Source of the DNA: Fomes fomentarius
Lineage: Eukaryota > Basidiomycota > Agaricomycetes > Polyporales > Polyporaceae
DNA length: 64,000 bases
Direction: 5' to 3'
Assembly: GCA_022606135.1 (NCBI GenBank)
Contig: JABYQN010000009.1
Coordinates: 955,001-1,019,000, forward strand
This document shows, in pieces, positions 23,903 through 36,500 of this stretch; position 1 is the stretch's first letter; the number at the start of each line of letters is the position of its first letter. The notes under the pieces were generated by a model. It made no database searches. It was not told the DNA's origin and saw only the letters and a list, made by a program, of their open reading frames with translations. Made by a program: the position numbers and the translations under genes.

Positions 23903-26900
23903 GCTCACCCTCACGCTCCTCGAGGCGCACATTGATAATGGAATCGCGATCAGAACAGAACTTAGAAGTCGACTCTCGGTATGCTCACTTATCTCCGTGC
24001 GCGGGAGGAGATGCGCGCACAGCCGGACGCCCCGGTCTTCTCTCCTTCCGCTTCTTTGCTTTCGCCTTGTTCTTTTAAGTTCTCTCCACGCTCCCGGCTC
24101 AGTGCGTTCCCTCCCATCAGACTCTCTTTTTTCTTCAGTCTTCAGCAAGTTAGCACCCAACACCGGGACGACGAACGCCACCTGTTCTGCTCCCATTCCC
24201 ACTCCCACTCCCACATTCGGCTCTTCGCAGCTCCTTCTCTCTGGCCGCAATCAGAATGCAGATATGCGTTTTGCATTCCCGTACATACGCACGCAGCCGA
24301 TCAGATTTTCCCCCCAGACGGACAGAAGCGTGGGCGGGATGTCCGGCTGCTCCAGTACGTGCGAACCCCCTCCAGGCTCGCTCTAGGAGATTATGGCAGG
24401 AATCATTAAGGGGACTCGGAGTTGCGGTCGTCACGCAGGTTGCTAGAAATGCACGAAGAACCCTAGTAGTCAATTATATCTTTCAATCTATCGTGACACT
24501 AAACTTGTTGACAGTATAGGCATAGCGCGCCACGGGAGCTGTACTAATTGCATTCCTCAGTTGCCCATGGCCACTTGCGCCTTCGCCGTCGGCGGGTCCG
24601 TTTCGCGTGGACACTCCGACAGTTCCAGTCTGTCAAAATCCCTGACTCAACAGTCAGCCAACGGACACGACGGTCGGAGTCGCAGCGAGGAGGGATCACA
24701 GCGGAACATCCGGGGCCGGGGCCCTGTCGAATGGAGTTGTCCTCGGCTCCCAGTCCGCCGACAGCTCGCAGCTCGCATTTAGCCAGCATTCGGGTCGAGA
24801 GCCGCACGCGCCGCCCGACGCGGCGCTGGGCGCGATGGGACAATCCTGGGAATCCGCCGCTTCGGACGGCCAGTAATACCGACAGCCCGTCGAACAACAT
24901 GTTTGGCTCGCGACTGCTTGTTCAGTACTGAGTACTGAATGCCGAGCCTCTGCGACGCGACGCGACGCGTGCCGGCCGTCCTTCAAGTTCTTCCAGCTTC
25001 CACAACTTCCATGCTTCATGCAAGGTGGGGCGTGCCCATACGAATTCATGGCGTTCAGGAATCGGGCGTCGGTAACTAAGCCTCAAGCTCAAGCCTCAAG
25101 GTGCGGCTCGAGCCTCGAGACCGGCGGAGCAACCCGGAAGCCCCCAGAACTGCCCCGCAAGGCAGCGTCCTTTACGCTCAAAGGTCGGGCGCACCGCGTC
25201 GGGAGAAGTTCCTGGGACCTGGCCACACCAGGGCCTCAAAAACGTAATACTGATACTCCCCTCGCGCTCGATTTGTGACCCTTGCACCCTCCTCGAGCCT
25301 CCCTGAGCTCGATGACCACACAGCCGTCGTCAGGGCGCGTCGAAGCGTCGCAGAGAGGCGAGGCATCACCGTGTATGTCATCCGAGGCGCCGCCTCCGGC
25401 GTTCAAGAGGCATGGGCATTGGGCCCAGCCAGCCGAGGTCTGCAAGTCGTCCGTGCGCTCCGAACAAGCCCACGCCCGCTCGCGGCTCATCTCGAGAGCC
25501 AAGACCCAGACTGGCATTGCCCGAGTACGAGACTTTACGACAGAGCGATGCGCCTTGGACGTTGCAGACGTCGTCGTCGACGGATGTGCCGCCTGCGGGC
25601 CTAGCAACCGCGAGCCGCCCTACCCACGCTCACCTCCCCATCCCAGGGCGCACCGGTGCGGGATCATCGATAGCGGTCACGGTGACGGCAGCGGGTGACG
25701 TGCTCAACGCGTAAGGTCTGTGTCCCTGCCGTATGCCGTGCGGCCTGCGACATCTGTTCGCCGCCGTCCTTTCCCTCCGACGGTCCGGGGGTTCTGTCGT
25801 TCATGGTCCGTTAATGAGGTCGCGCCGGGCCTTGGAGTCTAACGGAGTCTTGAGAGTCTGGACAACCCCGTTACGCAAGGCAATTGAGCGGGTTGAGTAA
25901 GTCAAGGCGTACTGGCTCCCTGTGTTCCCATCCTTGCTTCCTTTTCGTGTCTGATTAGCGGTCCGATCAAGGCTGAAGGTTATTCAATTATACGTGGGCT
26001 GCGGAGAGCGTCATGAGGCATGTCACACCGAACGATCTTCTCGCTCATCGTCTGTTCAATCGCAAGTCAAGTATAGGTCCTGCAACCTGAACATGGTTGC
26101 TCTGCACTCATCTGATCGTGAAGCCATGTCTTTGCAATGTTCGACCGATACTGATATAGAACGTTCCTGGATTCTCGGAGGGGCGTGGATGCAATTGCAC
26201 GCCCGAGTCCGGGCTTCGGCTTCTGTGAGGGTTGGTTAAGTTTCATCTCTCTCGAGGGCATGACCCTAGAAAATTTCACGCCGTGAGTGTGTTGCATCCC
26301 TTCTTTCTGGTTGGAGATCTCCCTTACACGTTGATTCACGGTCGTCATCCATCGCGGCGCCCCCCAGAGGCCGAGTAACGCAAAAGCCAGAGCACTCGCG
26401 AGCACCACTCTGGATCGATGCCATCCTGTTCAGACAAGCTTTGTGCCGCAACCACACTCTCGCTTGTCGTCTTCACAACGAGCCAACTGCCGCCGTCTCG
26501 ATCTACAGCATGCCGCATGGCTCAAAGCGTGGACCCCTTAATTGTGGGGTGGCCCGAGGACAAGACGCGGGACTTGCTCGAGAAGCCGCCGTGTCCTCGG
26601 GAGACCGATAGCGCGGAGGTTTGCGGTTCGCGTCCCGCCATGCGCAGTCTACCGAGTCGCAGGATGGTCGAGGTGCCACTCGAGGGGAAACTTCGCTACC
26701 ATAATGAGCATCAGGAACGGAACTGGAAGGCGCTGAGGCATGGCCGTCCTCGCAGGTCCGAGTCGCCTTCGGAGCAATTCTTTGCTGGGCTTCTAGCCAC
26801 CGATGCACGATATGCACGAGCCGCGGCAGGTGTATGGCCTCGCTGGGTGGTTCGTTGCTCGGCCGCGCGCGTAAAAACGTCCGTGGTCGGCGTTCTGGAA

Positions 26901-29705
26901 GTGGGGGGAAGGGGTCGAATGACGGTAATGAGCCGTTGTGAACTGTATGAGGACGGGGACCGAGAGATACGTTGGCCATTCAAAACGGGATGGATACGGA
27001 ATCAATAACCATGGGTAAGAGAGCCTTCTTCTGTGCCGCAGTCATATGGGTCCAACTCTATGTATTTGTAGGAATGGCATGTCGTAACAACGAGTTCGGG
27101 GAAGCGCGAACCATCCGTGAGTAGGAGGGTTCGACTCCACGGTCCCCATACCTACGCGGGCGGGTGGACGAGCTCACCTGTAGAGTACATTACTCTGTTC
27201 CAGAGTCTAGGTTGACCCACATTTCTGCGAATGATGCATGCTGCAGTATGCATTGCCAACGTGACTGAGCGTGCTCCGTTAGGCCAAACCTAAGCACGAC
27301 ACACCATAAGCGGAGAACGGGTGGTTGCTAGTCGACCCAATGCATGTGCCGAAACCGCAAGCTGTTCTCTGATGTGCCGCGGTGTAGTACACAATGACCG
27401 ATCTTGCATGCACGACAACAGCATTATTGGTGGCAGAGATGGAGCCGGGAGCCGGTAATGTTGTCAATCAGCTTGTGGATAGCCATGATTAGGGAACTTT
27501 GATGTTAACCGCCTCCCATATCCCTCAGCAATGTACCAGAAGGTGGCAATGGAGAGACGGACCTCTGTAGGATGGAGCACCTCCAGTGCATCAGACCGAG
27601 TTGCATTCACGCCCCCTTCTCCCTGTAGTACCACTGCTATTCTCTAAGATCATTATGGCGGACTAGACCGAACGCTATGGATGATGAGTGCATATAACGA
27701 TAGATAAAAACCATGGGTGAGATTGGATTGGAACGCACCACTGGCAAGTTGCTCTATCCCGGTCGTCCGCCCCTCCACCTTCACTACATCCCCGAAGAGA
27801 GTATCCCATCGATATTTTTCACGCATGTCCCTATACGTGAGTCATGAGGAAATGCAGATATGATGCAGATGCAGATGCAGACGCGTTGCCCTCTAGTCTC
27901 CAGAGTAATGCAACCTCCACTGCACGGGCATGTAGTCTGCTGAGCGCAAGAGGCATGACCCTGTGCCACAGCACGTCTACCCGGGCTGGCCTCAACCTTC
28001 AGGAAGGCAAACATGGAAGGCACAAAACCGTTGTAGGGTCAACCTCAACTTCCTCCACCCGCATCGATATGACCGATACGTCTCGCGGTTTGGTGGAGTG
28101 CTTACCGCCTCGCTAAACCGTTTTCATGCATGAACAGTATGCCTGGCACTCACCGAAATAATCAAAAGGAGGATGTGACCTTCGACATCGGGGCGCGGTG
28201 GCAGACGGACACTGTTCATAACCGATAACTCACTGAATTTCCGGCGGTACAGGGAATATGTCTGGCGATGGCGTACGCTTGCGTAGCAGAACGTTCTCCT
28301 CACATGGCAGAGTTTTCAAAAGAAGGAGGTCTCTGAACTACGCGGCTTTGGACGTGATGTTGAGACACGAGAGGTACAAAGGAACGTACCAACAGCATAT
28401 TCTCCCTTCCCGCCCGTCTTCCGATGTTCGTCTCCGGCAGCACTTCAACCGCCTTTGTTGACCAGTGAGTTGGACTAGGCAAAGACTCCGGCCGTCGGGA
28501 ACGAGAGTAAAGACTGACAAGGTCCACGCTGGGATGTGATCAATACGAAACTCCGTGGCCGAGCGGGGGGAAGATAGATCGGAAAAATGAAACCCGAACG
28601 CTGGAGACACGATGTCCGCATCGGCACGCTCGAAGATGTGGGTGTGGATGAGTCGACGTCCGGTGCAAGGGTCGGGGTCAGACACTCGATATGGGGGTGA
28701 ACTTCAACTTCATGGGAGAAGACTTCCGCTCTCATTCTGAAGATGTGCTAGCCCCTGGATCATATGCGATGATCAGCGTCCGAGGTAGCAAATCACTTAC
28801 GCCGATTCACGCAGGTGATCCACTACTGCCTACTAACATGCACGCACAGGTTTTGCGCAGATGGGTCGCTCGCAATGCACATCGCATATGCAATTCCATG
28901 CTCTGCGCTTCATTCCTCGTAGAAGAGGGCTGCTAGACAGACAACATAAAACAACCACCTAGGACGACACTCGCAGACAAACGGACGGCTCGAATGCGCG
29001 TCCGTGCGATCCGCGGTCTATGTCAGTAAACGACATGTCAGTCCAGAGGAGTACGACGTCCCGGAGCGGCTTTAAGGGAGACATCCAGCGCAGGCTGAGA
29101 AGGGCTGAATGCTCCGGCGAGAAAGGAACCTTCGTAAGGATGCCTCATGGGTATTCGTTGGCCAGATAGCGGGGCATATGCGGTGAATACTTAACGACGA
29201 TAGGACAGAGGACGCGCAGGAGATAGTACGAGGGTATATTGTGAGCAGTTCATTATAACAGGGGCGTCGACGTACGGTGTTCCATGCTACAAAGCTTTGG
29301 TTTTGGACACAACTGGACAAAGCAGGCCAGTAGAGTCGAGCTTGCGGGATCGAGAGCAGAAACAGGTGAGCGGCAGGTGATCCTTGGCTATGGCATCAAC
29401 CTCGTCGGTATCTGCATGCGCATGCTTATGTTGTAATCGTATCGGTAGAGCTTGCCTGAGACCTTGACGCCAGATCCACTACATGCCCATGTCGCAGTCG
29501 AACCCCGGTCGAGTAAGACTTGACTCTCTAGGACTTGCGAACATGCTTGTATGCGCCCTGAGGATCTTCAATACGGTCTAGCCTAAATCAAGGAAGAGAA
29601 AACAGATGATAACGTTACGTATATCCTTACAGACATAGTCCACGGCGTACAATCCCTCCTCTCTCCCTCCCGCTCCCTGTCTTCCATCGCATCAAGTATC
29701 CGCGC

Positions 29706-30694
29706 CTAGTACTTGCTCTGCGCCTTGCTGTCCAGCCCGCCATACGAGGTAACAAGCGCCTTCGCGAGGAGTACGAACACAACGAACGCAAGGATGCCGA
29801 GGAACACGATGACGCTGCTGAAGCGGTACCAATACAGCTCCGCAAGCTGCTCGAGGTAGCGGATCATGACCTTGCCCGTGAGCTTTGACTCGCCTTCTGC
29901 GCGAACGCCAAACGAGAACGGCACCTCGGCGATCGCGTTGCCCGAGATGTTGCACTTTACAAGGAGATCCAACGCGATCTTGAACCCGTCCGAGTTCAGG
30001 TTGCGCGCCTTCAGGAACTATGTACACGCGTCGGATGGTGTTAGTGAGTGGAGTGCATATGGCATTTATCGGGTGAGGAAGGGGTGGCACGCACAGTCTC
30101 TTTGCGAATACCGAAGAAGCCAGACATAGGGTCGCTTGCGGAGGTGAGGGGAAGGGCGAGCATGCGCGCGCCGGAGGAGATGACGCGACGGTATAGCGGC
30201 CATCCTTCGTCAATCTCGACGCCCTTGGCGTACCGTGTACCGAGAGCGAATTGTTTTGTGGGTGACATAGATGCGAGCATAGCGGGCACATATTCAGGAG
30301 GGTGCTGCCAACCGCCTCGCTTCAGCTTCCAGTACCTTCACACAACAGCGCGTATACGGGCAAGTGTTGTGGGGAGACGCACCTGTAGATCGGCATCCAT
30401 GCACAACATGTTGTCGCCCTGGGCCTCCCGGAAGCCGCGCACGACTGCACTGCTCAGGCCGCGTTCCACTGTGCGAACGATGATACGGACGTTGTAGCCT
30501 CCCCTCCGGAGTTCCTCGACCGTCTCAACGGAGCCGTCGCGGGAGTTGTCGTCCACAACGATCACCTCGACTTCATGCGGGCTAACGGGCGAGTTCACCT
30601 GGGAGAGCGCGCCAAAGATACGCGTCACGAGCGGGCGCAGGTTTCCATTTTCTCTGAATGCGGGCACGATGACGGAGTAGCGGATGCCAGACAT
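29706..30694 (-). CDS. DPM1: Dolichol-phosphate mannosyltransferase, membrane-anchored type
   Basis: It transfers mannose from GDP-mannose to dolichol phosphate on the cytosolic face of the ER, for N-glycans, GPI anchors and O-mannosylation. ATG 30694 (MSGIRYSVIVPAFRENGNL) starts a GT2 glycosyltransferase domain: VEVIVVDDNSRDGSVETVEE, then NMLCMDADLQ joined over an intron to HPPEYVPAM (the DAD metal site and QHPPE). The third exon (from FLKARNLNSDGFKIALDLL) contains SGNAIAEVPFSFGVR and ends with a hydrophobic helix, SSVIVFLGILAFVVFVLLAK, before DSKAQSKY. About 260 residues in three exons. The C-terminal anchor makes this the yeast type, which works without a DPM3 partner. It faces away from the Mo25 gene. 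Very confident in family and ends. Confidence 0.95.
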
Positions 30695-32130
30695 GGTGGC
30701 CGGTGTATATGAATTTGATGATCGGAGGTGTTTAGAGAAGCTGTTTGAGGGAAGAAGAGGAGCGAGCAGCCCGAGTCTGACGGGAGATGCTAGAGAGTAC
30801 AAGCGAAGGAGAGGACGTGGAGACTGTAAGCTCTACAAAGATGCTAGTGGAAGACTTGGAGAGCGAGGAGGAGATGGATGAGGTGGCAGAAAGCTGCTTC
30901 TGCGCAGGACACGTCGATCTGGCGCGTTCGTAGCGCGTCATCCCTTAGACTTCCACGGGCCGGTACTGCCACCCGCCCTCTGTCGGCCATCTCGGTCAAC
31001 CCATTTTACCAGATCGCGTCGCAACACTCTGGCCAGGCCACTCAGCACTGAATCCCAGTCAAGAATGCTCGCAGTCCTAGCTTATTGGTACCTCAGGCAA
31101 TTATGAACCTTCAAGTTCTATTTCCAAGTACACCAAGAACGAGGAACCCACTTCAACTTGAGCGAGAAGGGATGTGCGGCCTGAGGCTCCTGTTCCTTCT
31201 CATGCAAGAGAACTCACTTCGTGGTGAACGTTCTTGCTAGACTGCCAGTAGCTTTACGCGAGCACACGAATCTAGATCATGTGTCTAAGTTGTGCGACGG
31301 GCATGTGGTGTTCGCATAATGTTGTCGCTATCAAGGACTAGAGCCATGACCACCAGAGAGCCACTCAAGAACTCTTCGGTCTTGTAGGTCGAAATATTCT
31401 TCAATACCTACGCCGTTGATAGTTTAACACTTAAAGGAGAACATACTGCGATGCAACTTGCTCGATGCTCCCGGTCATCTCCGGCACGCATGCAAATCGG
31501 GCGTGAAGCGCAGTATATCCAGTGCACGTCTCCGACCCATGCGGTCCGCACGATTAATTCCTGTGGCATCACCCGGAGGGTGCATGTGGTCCTATTGTCA
31601 GTGGCTGGCTGGGTCTGCTCAGCGGCGTGCGTTACATACAGGTACTGCGAAAACGTCCACATCGTACCCACCGAGTCTGGGTTGCAACTCGGAATTGCGA
31701 TGGGTCGAAACAACTTGGAGCCAGGATGATGGTGGCGAAAGGACAACGTTCAGGCTTAAGTCACACTGAGTATTGACGTCGGCGGCGCCAGTCGGACCGG
31801 GTCACGTGGTGTGACCAGTGGCGGCCCTGCTCGGGTTGGCCCAAGGTGGTTGAGCCATCGACGACGACGGCGGCGACGACGATCTTTGCCTGTCTGCCAT
31901 CTCTCCCTACACTGGCCTCATCGCCTCACCCTCCTCCGTCGCCGGCCGCTCTCCGCGCGCACCGCCTCGGCTGTCCTGCTGACGAGACTCACGCCTCTGA
32001 TTATTCCTAATTCAACGACCTGCGAGTTCTGCTGTGACGTACAGATACCCGCCCGCCGGCTCTCCCTGCTACGCCTTTCTCTCACCAATTCTCTCCGCCC
32101 CTCGCGCAAGTACGCACAACGTCCTCAGCC
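30695..32130. promoter_or_regulatory. Divergent intergenic region between DPM1 and Mo25
   Basis: The 1.4 kb holds both 5' regions. Polypyrimidine tracts lie close to each start. Open frames inside it are short and have no family resemblance. No TATA element stands out. Confidence 0.4.
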
Positions 32131-33568
32131 ATGAATTTCTTCAAGACGAAGCCCCGCACGCCCCCCGATCTGGTCAGAGGTCTCCGCGACGCACTCCCAA
32201 GGCTAGAGGCGGGGCCACCCGGCGGCGAGGTCAGGCGCAAGGTGCGTGGCCCCGCATAGCGTGAAGGGTGTCATGTCGACCGTTTTTCAGGCGAACGAGG
32301 AGGTTGCCAAGAACCTACAGCAGATCAAAGGGATCTTGTATGGTGATGGAGGTGCGTATAATCCTCGCTCAAGACTTCTAACCATGCCACTCATGCGTGA
32401 CCATGGTGCAGATCCCCTACCCGAATTGATCGCGCAACTCTCACAAGAGACATATAACACGGATCTCCTACTTCACCTGCTCCAGAATATCCATAAGCTA
32501 GAGTTTGAGTCGCGGAAGGATGTCGTCCAGATCTTCAACAATCTCCTGCGGCGACAAATCGGCGCGCGCTTCCCGACCGTTGAGTATCTTTGTTCGAAGC
32601 CCGAAGTTCTCTTCGCTGCATTCGACGGATACAACAATGAGGATATCGCACTCAACACCGGCATGATCCTTCGCGAGATGCTACGGCATGAACCTTTGGC
32701 CAAAATCTTGCTGTACTCGGAAGAGTAAGTAGCGCTTCGTCATCAGGTGTGCTGCAGCGCGGCCGTTGTCTCATGTTCCACCTGCAGCTTCTACAAGTTC
32801 CCGCATTACATTGAGACCACGACGTTTGGCATTTCATGCGATGCCTACACGAACTTGAAGGAGACGCTGACAAGACACAAGGCGATGGTAGCCGAGTACC
32901 TGGACAAGAACTACGACCGAGTAAGCTTTTACCTCTATGACAGGCCTCTTTCATTACAAACTCACTCTATCACCCCTTCACTGCAGTTTTTCTCGTCATT
33001 CACGACTCTGATCCTCTCGACCAATTACGTCACGAAGCGGCAGTCTCTGAAGCTGCTGGGAGAGATCCTTCTAGATCGCGCCAACTTCAGCGTGATGACC
33101 CGGTACATTGCTAGCGAGACCAATCTCAAGATGATGATGAATCTTCTGCGTGACAAGAGCAAGAACATCCAGTTCGAGGCTTTCCACGTGTTTAAGGTTG
33201 GTGTTCAGATCAATGTGACCGCATAGTGTGGGCGTTGATTGGGTTTGACTGTAGGTGTTTGTCGCGAACCCAAAGAAGCCTCCACAAATCGAAACCATCC
33301 TTCGTCGCAACAAGGACAAGCTGCTAAAGTTCCTGAAAGACTTCCACAACGATAAAGAGGGTAAGATTCGTGTTCGTGTGCCCCATTCACTGACCCCGGC
33401 CACTGACACAATTATGCTTGACGCCGCCAGACGAGCAATTTATGGTGAGTCTGTGCAACGCGCTTAGCGCCACCATTCAGATGACATTGACTGACCAATC
33501 CGCGACTCCTCCGATCGCATTCACAGGACGAGAAGCAGTTCTTGATCGTGCAGATACAGAATTTGTGA
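32131..33568 (+). CDS. Mo25/Hym1 family scaffold protein (CAB39-like)
   Basis: Mo25 proteins are helical-repeat scaffolds that bind and activate germinal-centre kinases; fungal Hym1 works in the RAM/MOR morphogenesis network. ATG 32131 opens [20 protein letters not shown], the usual N-terminus. Then follow [128 protein letters not shown] and [13 protein letters not shown], i.e. the complete family. The end is reached through a 14-nt exon (33431-33444, DEQFM) into [13 protein letters not shown]. Eight or so exons, about 330 residues. Intact; family call is secure. Confidence 0.95.
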
Positions 33569-36500
33569 TGAGCCAGAGAGATGGCGTTTCATGCATGCTC
33601 CATCCGACCGTGTCCTTCCCTCATCCGGTTAGTTTGGCATACTACCAATGCTCGTCCTCATCATCGTCTTGGCCCCTCCTTCCTACCTTCCCTGCCTCCA
33701 TCGACGCTCTACACAGCTCAGTCATCAGCCGTCAGCTACACATACCCAGTTGCTCAATCCCCATCGCGTCTCCGTTCCCGTCGGTGTACCGTCCTCCGCC
33801 CGGTGTATCATCAGTAATATCATCTCGTCTCGTCTCGTCTCAGTCTCAGTCTCAATCCCAGTATCAGATCTCAGACTCTCCGTACACTCTTTCCCTCCAT
33901 TGTCGTTGTCTGCAGCATCCCATCGTTTTCACCTGTTGTCTCGGCATTGTCTCCTTATCGTGATCTCCCACATCTCCCTCATTCTACAGCTTTATCTCAT
34001 CCTCGTTCTGCTTCCCTGAACTAGTCCACGGACAAGCCGCGAGACATTTCGGATAGCAGTGACTCGACTCAGGCTCCAGATATGTACGCGTACGCTTCAT
34101 CTCTCCGCATAGCACGTCTGTCCGTCGTCGCCGTCAGCACTGTGTACAGTTCCGCCCAGAATCGGAGTATGTATGGACTTGGACTGTCGACCCTCTCCGG
34201 CAAGAGGTCGGCATCCTATCTCCATCTCCAATCGAATCTACCCCGCATTCGCGCAACCCCACATCGAAGCGATCCTTGATTCGCCCGACGACTGACTGAC
34301 GCAACTGTCCTTGTCGCAACTGCTGAAGATGCACGTTTGTGTACGCCTTCCGTGGTCCCGGGTTTTCAAGGGGGCTCCGCACACCATGAAGTTCTGCTGG
34401 CGCTACTGCAGAGCCTTTCGAGCTCCGGGGGTTCTGAGCCTCTTAGGCTCCATCGTCCCGTCGTCCGGAGGCTGCGAGTGGTGCTGAAGTTCCGAGTGTC
34501 CTGCTTCCAGGACACATCGCTGCCGTGAATCTGTCGCAGAGGTGGAGACGGTTAAGGACTCACCCGCACGCATCTCTCACGGAATCCAGATTCCAATCGT
34601 CGCCTTCGACTCGTGTGGCTCCCGGTGTCTCCGAACACATCACAGTAGCAACCGGCAGTTCGGAAGTCGGGAGTCGGGAGTGAGAGAAGAGAGGAAGAGT
34701 GGGCTGGGAGGTCATGTGGCCCATGGCATCCACTTAAGTCATGCGTCACATCGCGGCATATCGCGCTCAGATATGGTCCCTTGGGCCCATGTTCTCACTA
34801 GCATCGACATATCGAGCGTGTTCTGCATCGAGTGCGATCTCACAATACATATGCGTATGCGTTGCGTCGCTCGGCCTCTTGAATAAACATGGTATCTAGA
34901 TTCCAATGTAATTTTCTGGCCGTCTAGCAGCATCGAGAGGTACCATATGTGCCGTAATGTGCTTTTAGTACCGCGGTTTGAGTGCCCGTTCTCGCTGTTG
35001 TGCGGAATGCTCCGTGCGTGCGCGATAGAGTGGAATGCCGACAACGAGGCATGAGTTAATCCTGGACTGCACACACACCCACTGGTAGTAACGAGAGCGT
35101 CGACAGTGAACGTGTGTCCGTCACATATGCTCTGCGGCGTGCGCACCTGCCAGGCCTTAGTGCCACCTCGGCGTGGTGGCGAGCTTCGCTACGCAGTGCA
35201 AGGTAACAGGCACGCATTCGGCTTGGAGAAGCAAGAGCGGAGATATCAGGAGCGCGACGAGAAACTCCATCGAATAGCGAAGTAGCGAGCACGCTCACAT
35301 GACAGCTGGATAGATCCATCCGTATCATTCAGTTGCGAGTTACAGTTGTGAAAGAGAAGATCATGATGCATTCACGTGCGTCATGATCTCCCAGCCCCGA
35401 GTGCAATGCTCGCTCCCGTGTTCCCGTACATAGCACGGCTAGTGCAAGCGTACGATGCTAATGTTAGAACGACGTATGCTGTGGCACGGCCCGGGATGAG
35501 CAGCATTCCGAGCAGCAGTCCGACAGCCAACTCGAGGCCTGAGCCAAGTTCAGCCTCAACGGAGTCTCATATGTCGAGGAATCTGAGTTCTCGAGTCTCC
35601 GCAGCAGCATGTCTGCTGCCGTTCTGCGGAAGAGCGCTCTGGAGACAAGGCCCGAACGCCGTATGGCTCGCGTGCGGCGCACATGGGAGTCCAGCACCCT
35701 TGTTTCCAAGTTGTCCGTCCGCTGCTCAAGAACCCACTGACTGCTGTTGCCATTCCTGCAGCTGTCAAGTGGCACAACGACCGCAACGCTTCTGCGTCAG
35801 CGGCGTCATAGCCCCATCGATGCTCGTGAAGGGGCGCGAACTCGAAGCCCGAGCACAACTGACGCAGGCTTCGTTCGCCGAAAGGACCGAAGACTTAGGA
35901 CGTACCGGTAATTCCGCACTTCGGGTGGAGACGCGGTACGCGAGGAGGGTTCGATTCCGAGCAGCTGAGCCCCAGACAATGGGACCTCATACTTCTTAGG
36001 CGACCGTGCCTGTCTCCGAGAGAACTTCCCAAAGTCCTGATGGCTCAAGAGCGTCGATCTGGTTTCATATCGAGCCCGGCGCGTTCTCATGCATCCATAT
36101 AGGCTGCCCCCCTGGTGAGCAAAAAACGAGCCGGCGAAGATAGGCGTGGTGCCGAGCGTCGTTCATCGCACGCGTCCGCGAGTGGCGCAAACAGCTCTTC
36201 TAGCGCTGTGAGGTAGTGCTTGGGTGTGAACAGGATGCCCTCCAACCATTGAGATGGAGATCGAGGGAGGATCGAGAGTTGGCCGAGCCCACAGATCAGG
36301 GGCGCCGGTTGGTGCGGGGAGGATGGAAGACGGACCGACGTCTAGTCTAGGGCGCATATTATCGTGCTCTCTTCTGGGGGATGACGACCCGTACGCTCTT
36401 CGTAGGAGTGGTACTGCCGAGTCTTGGCTAGGTCGAGGCGCCTGCGACGGTCACGGAGGCAAGGGATTGAACGCTGGAGTGGGTGCCAAATCGGAACAAC

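Larger units (their letters stand above)
18746..29705. other. 11 kb stretch without a supportable gene
   Basis: No open frame here shows a recognisable domain, plausible exon chain or normal amino-acid composition; frames of up to about 290 codons (for example 20124-20999) are Pro/Ser/Arg-rich and overlap equally long frames on the other strand, as expected from GC-rich non-coding DNA. The region contains simple repeats (listed separately) and many polypyrimidine tracts. It could hold decayed transposons, long non-coding RNAs or lineage-specific genes that I cannot recognise. No tRNA fold was found. Confidence 0.5.

Noticed and set aside
26418..27008. ATG-started frame of 196 codons in the gene desert
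   Set aside because: No family resemblance, and a 158-codon frame on the opposite strand shares the space. Could be an orphan gene, but nothing supports it.
27100..27160. GGTTCGACTCC, a perfect tRNA B-box match
   Set aside because: The surrounding bases do not form a T-stem, and no acceptor stem, anticodon arm or A-box lies at the right distance.
35900..35990. GGTTCGATTCC, a second tRNA B-box match
   Set aside because: No cloverleaf can be folded around it; T-stem pairing fails after two pairs.
35376..35999. Open frame of 207 codons
   Set aside because: Irregular composition with many Cys and Arg and no conserved motif; looks like chance in GC-rich DNA.
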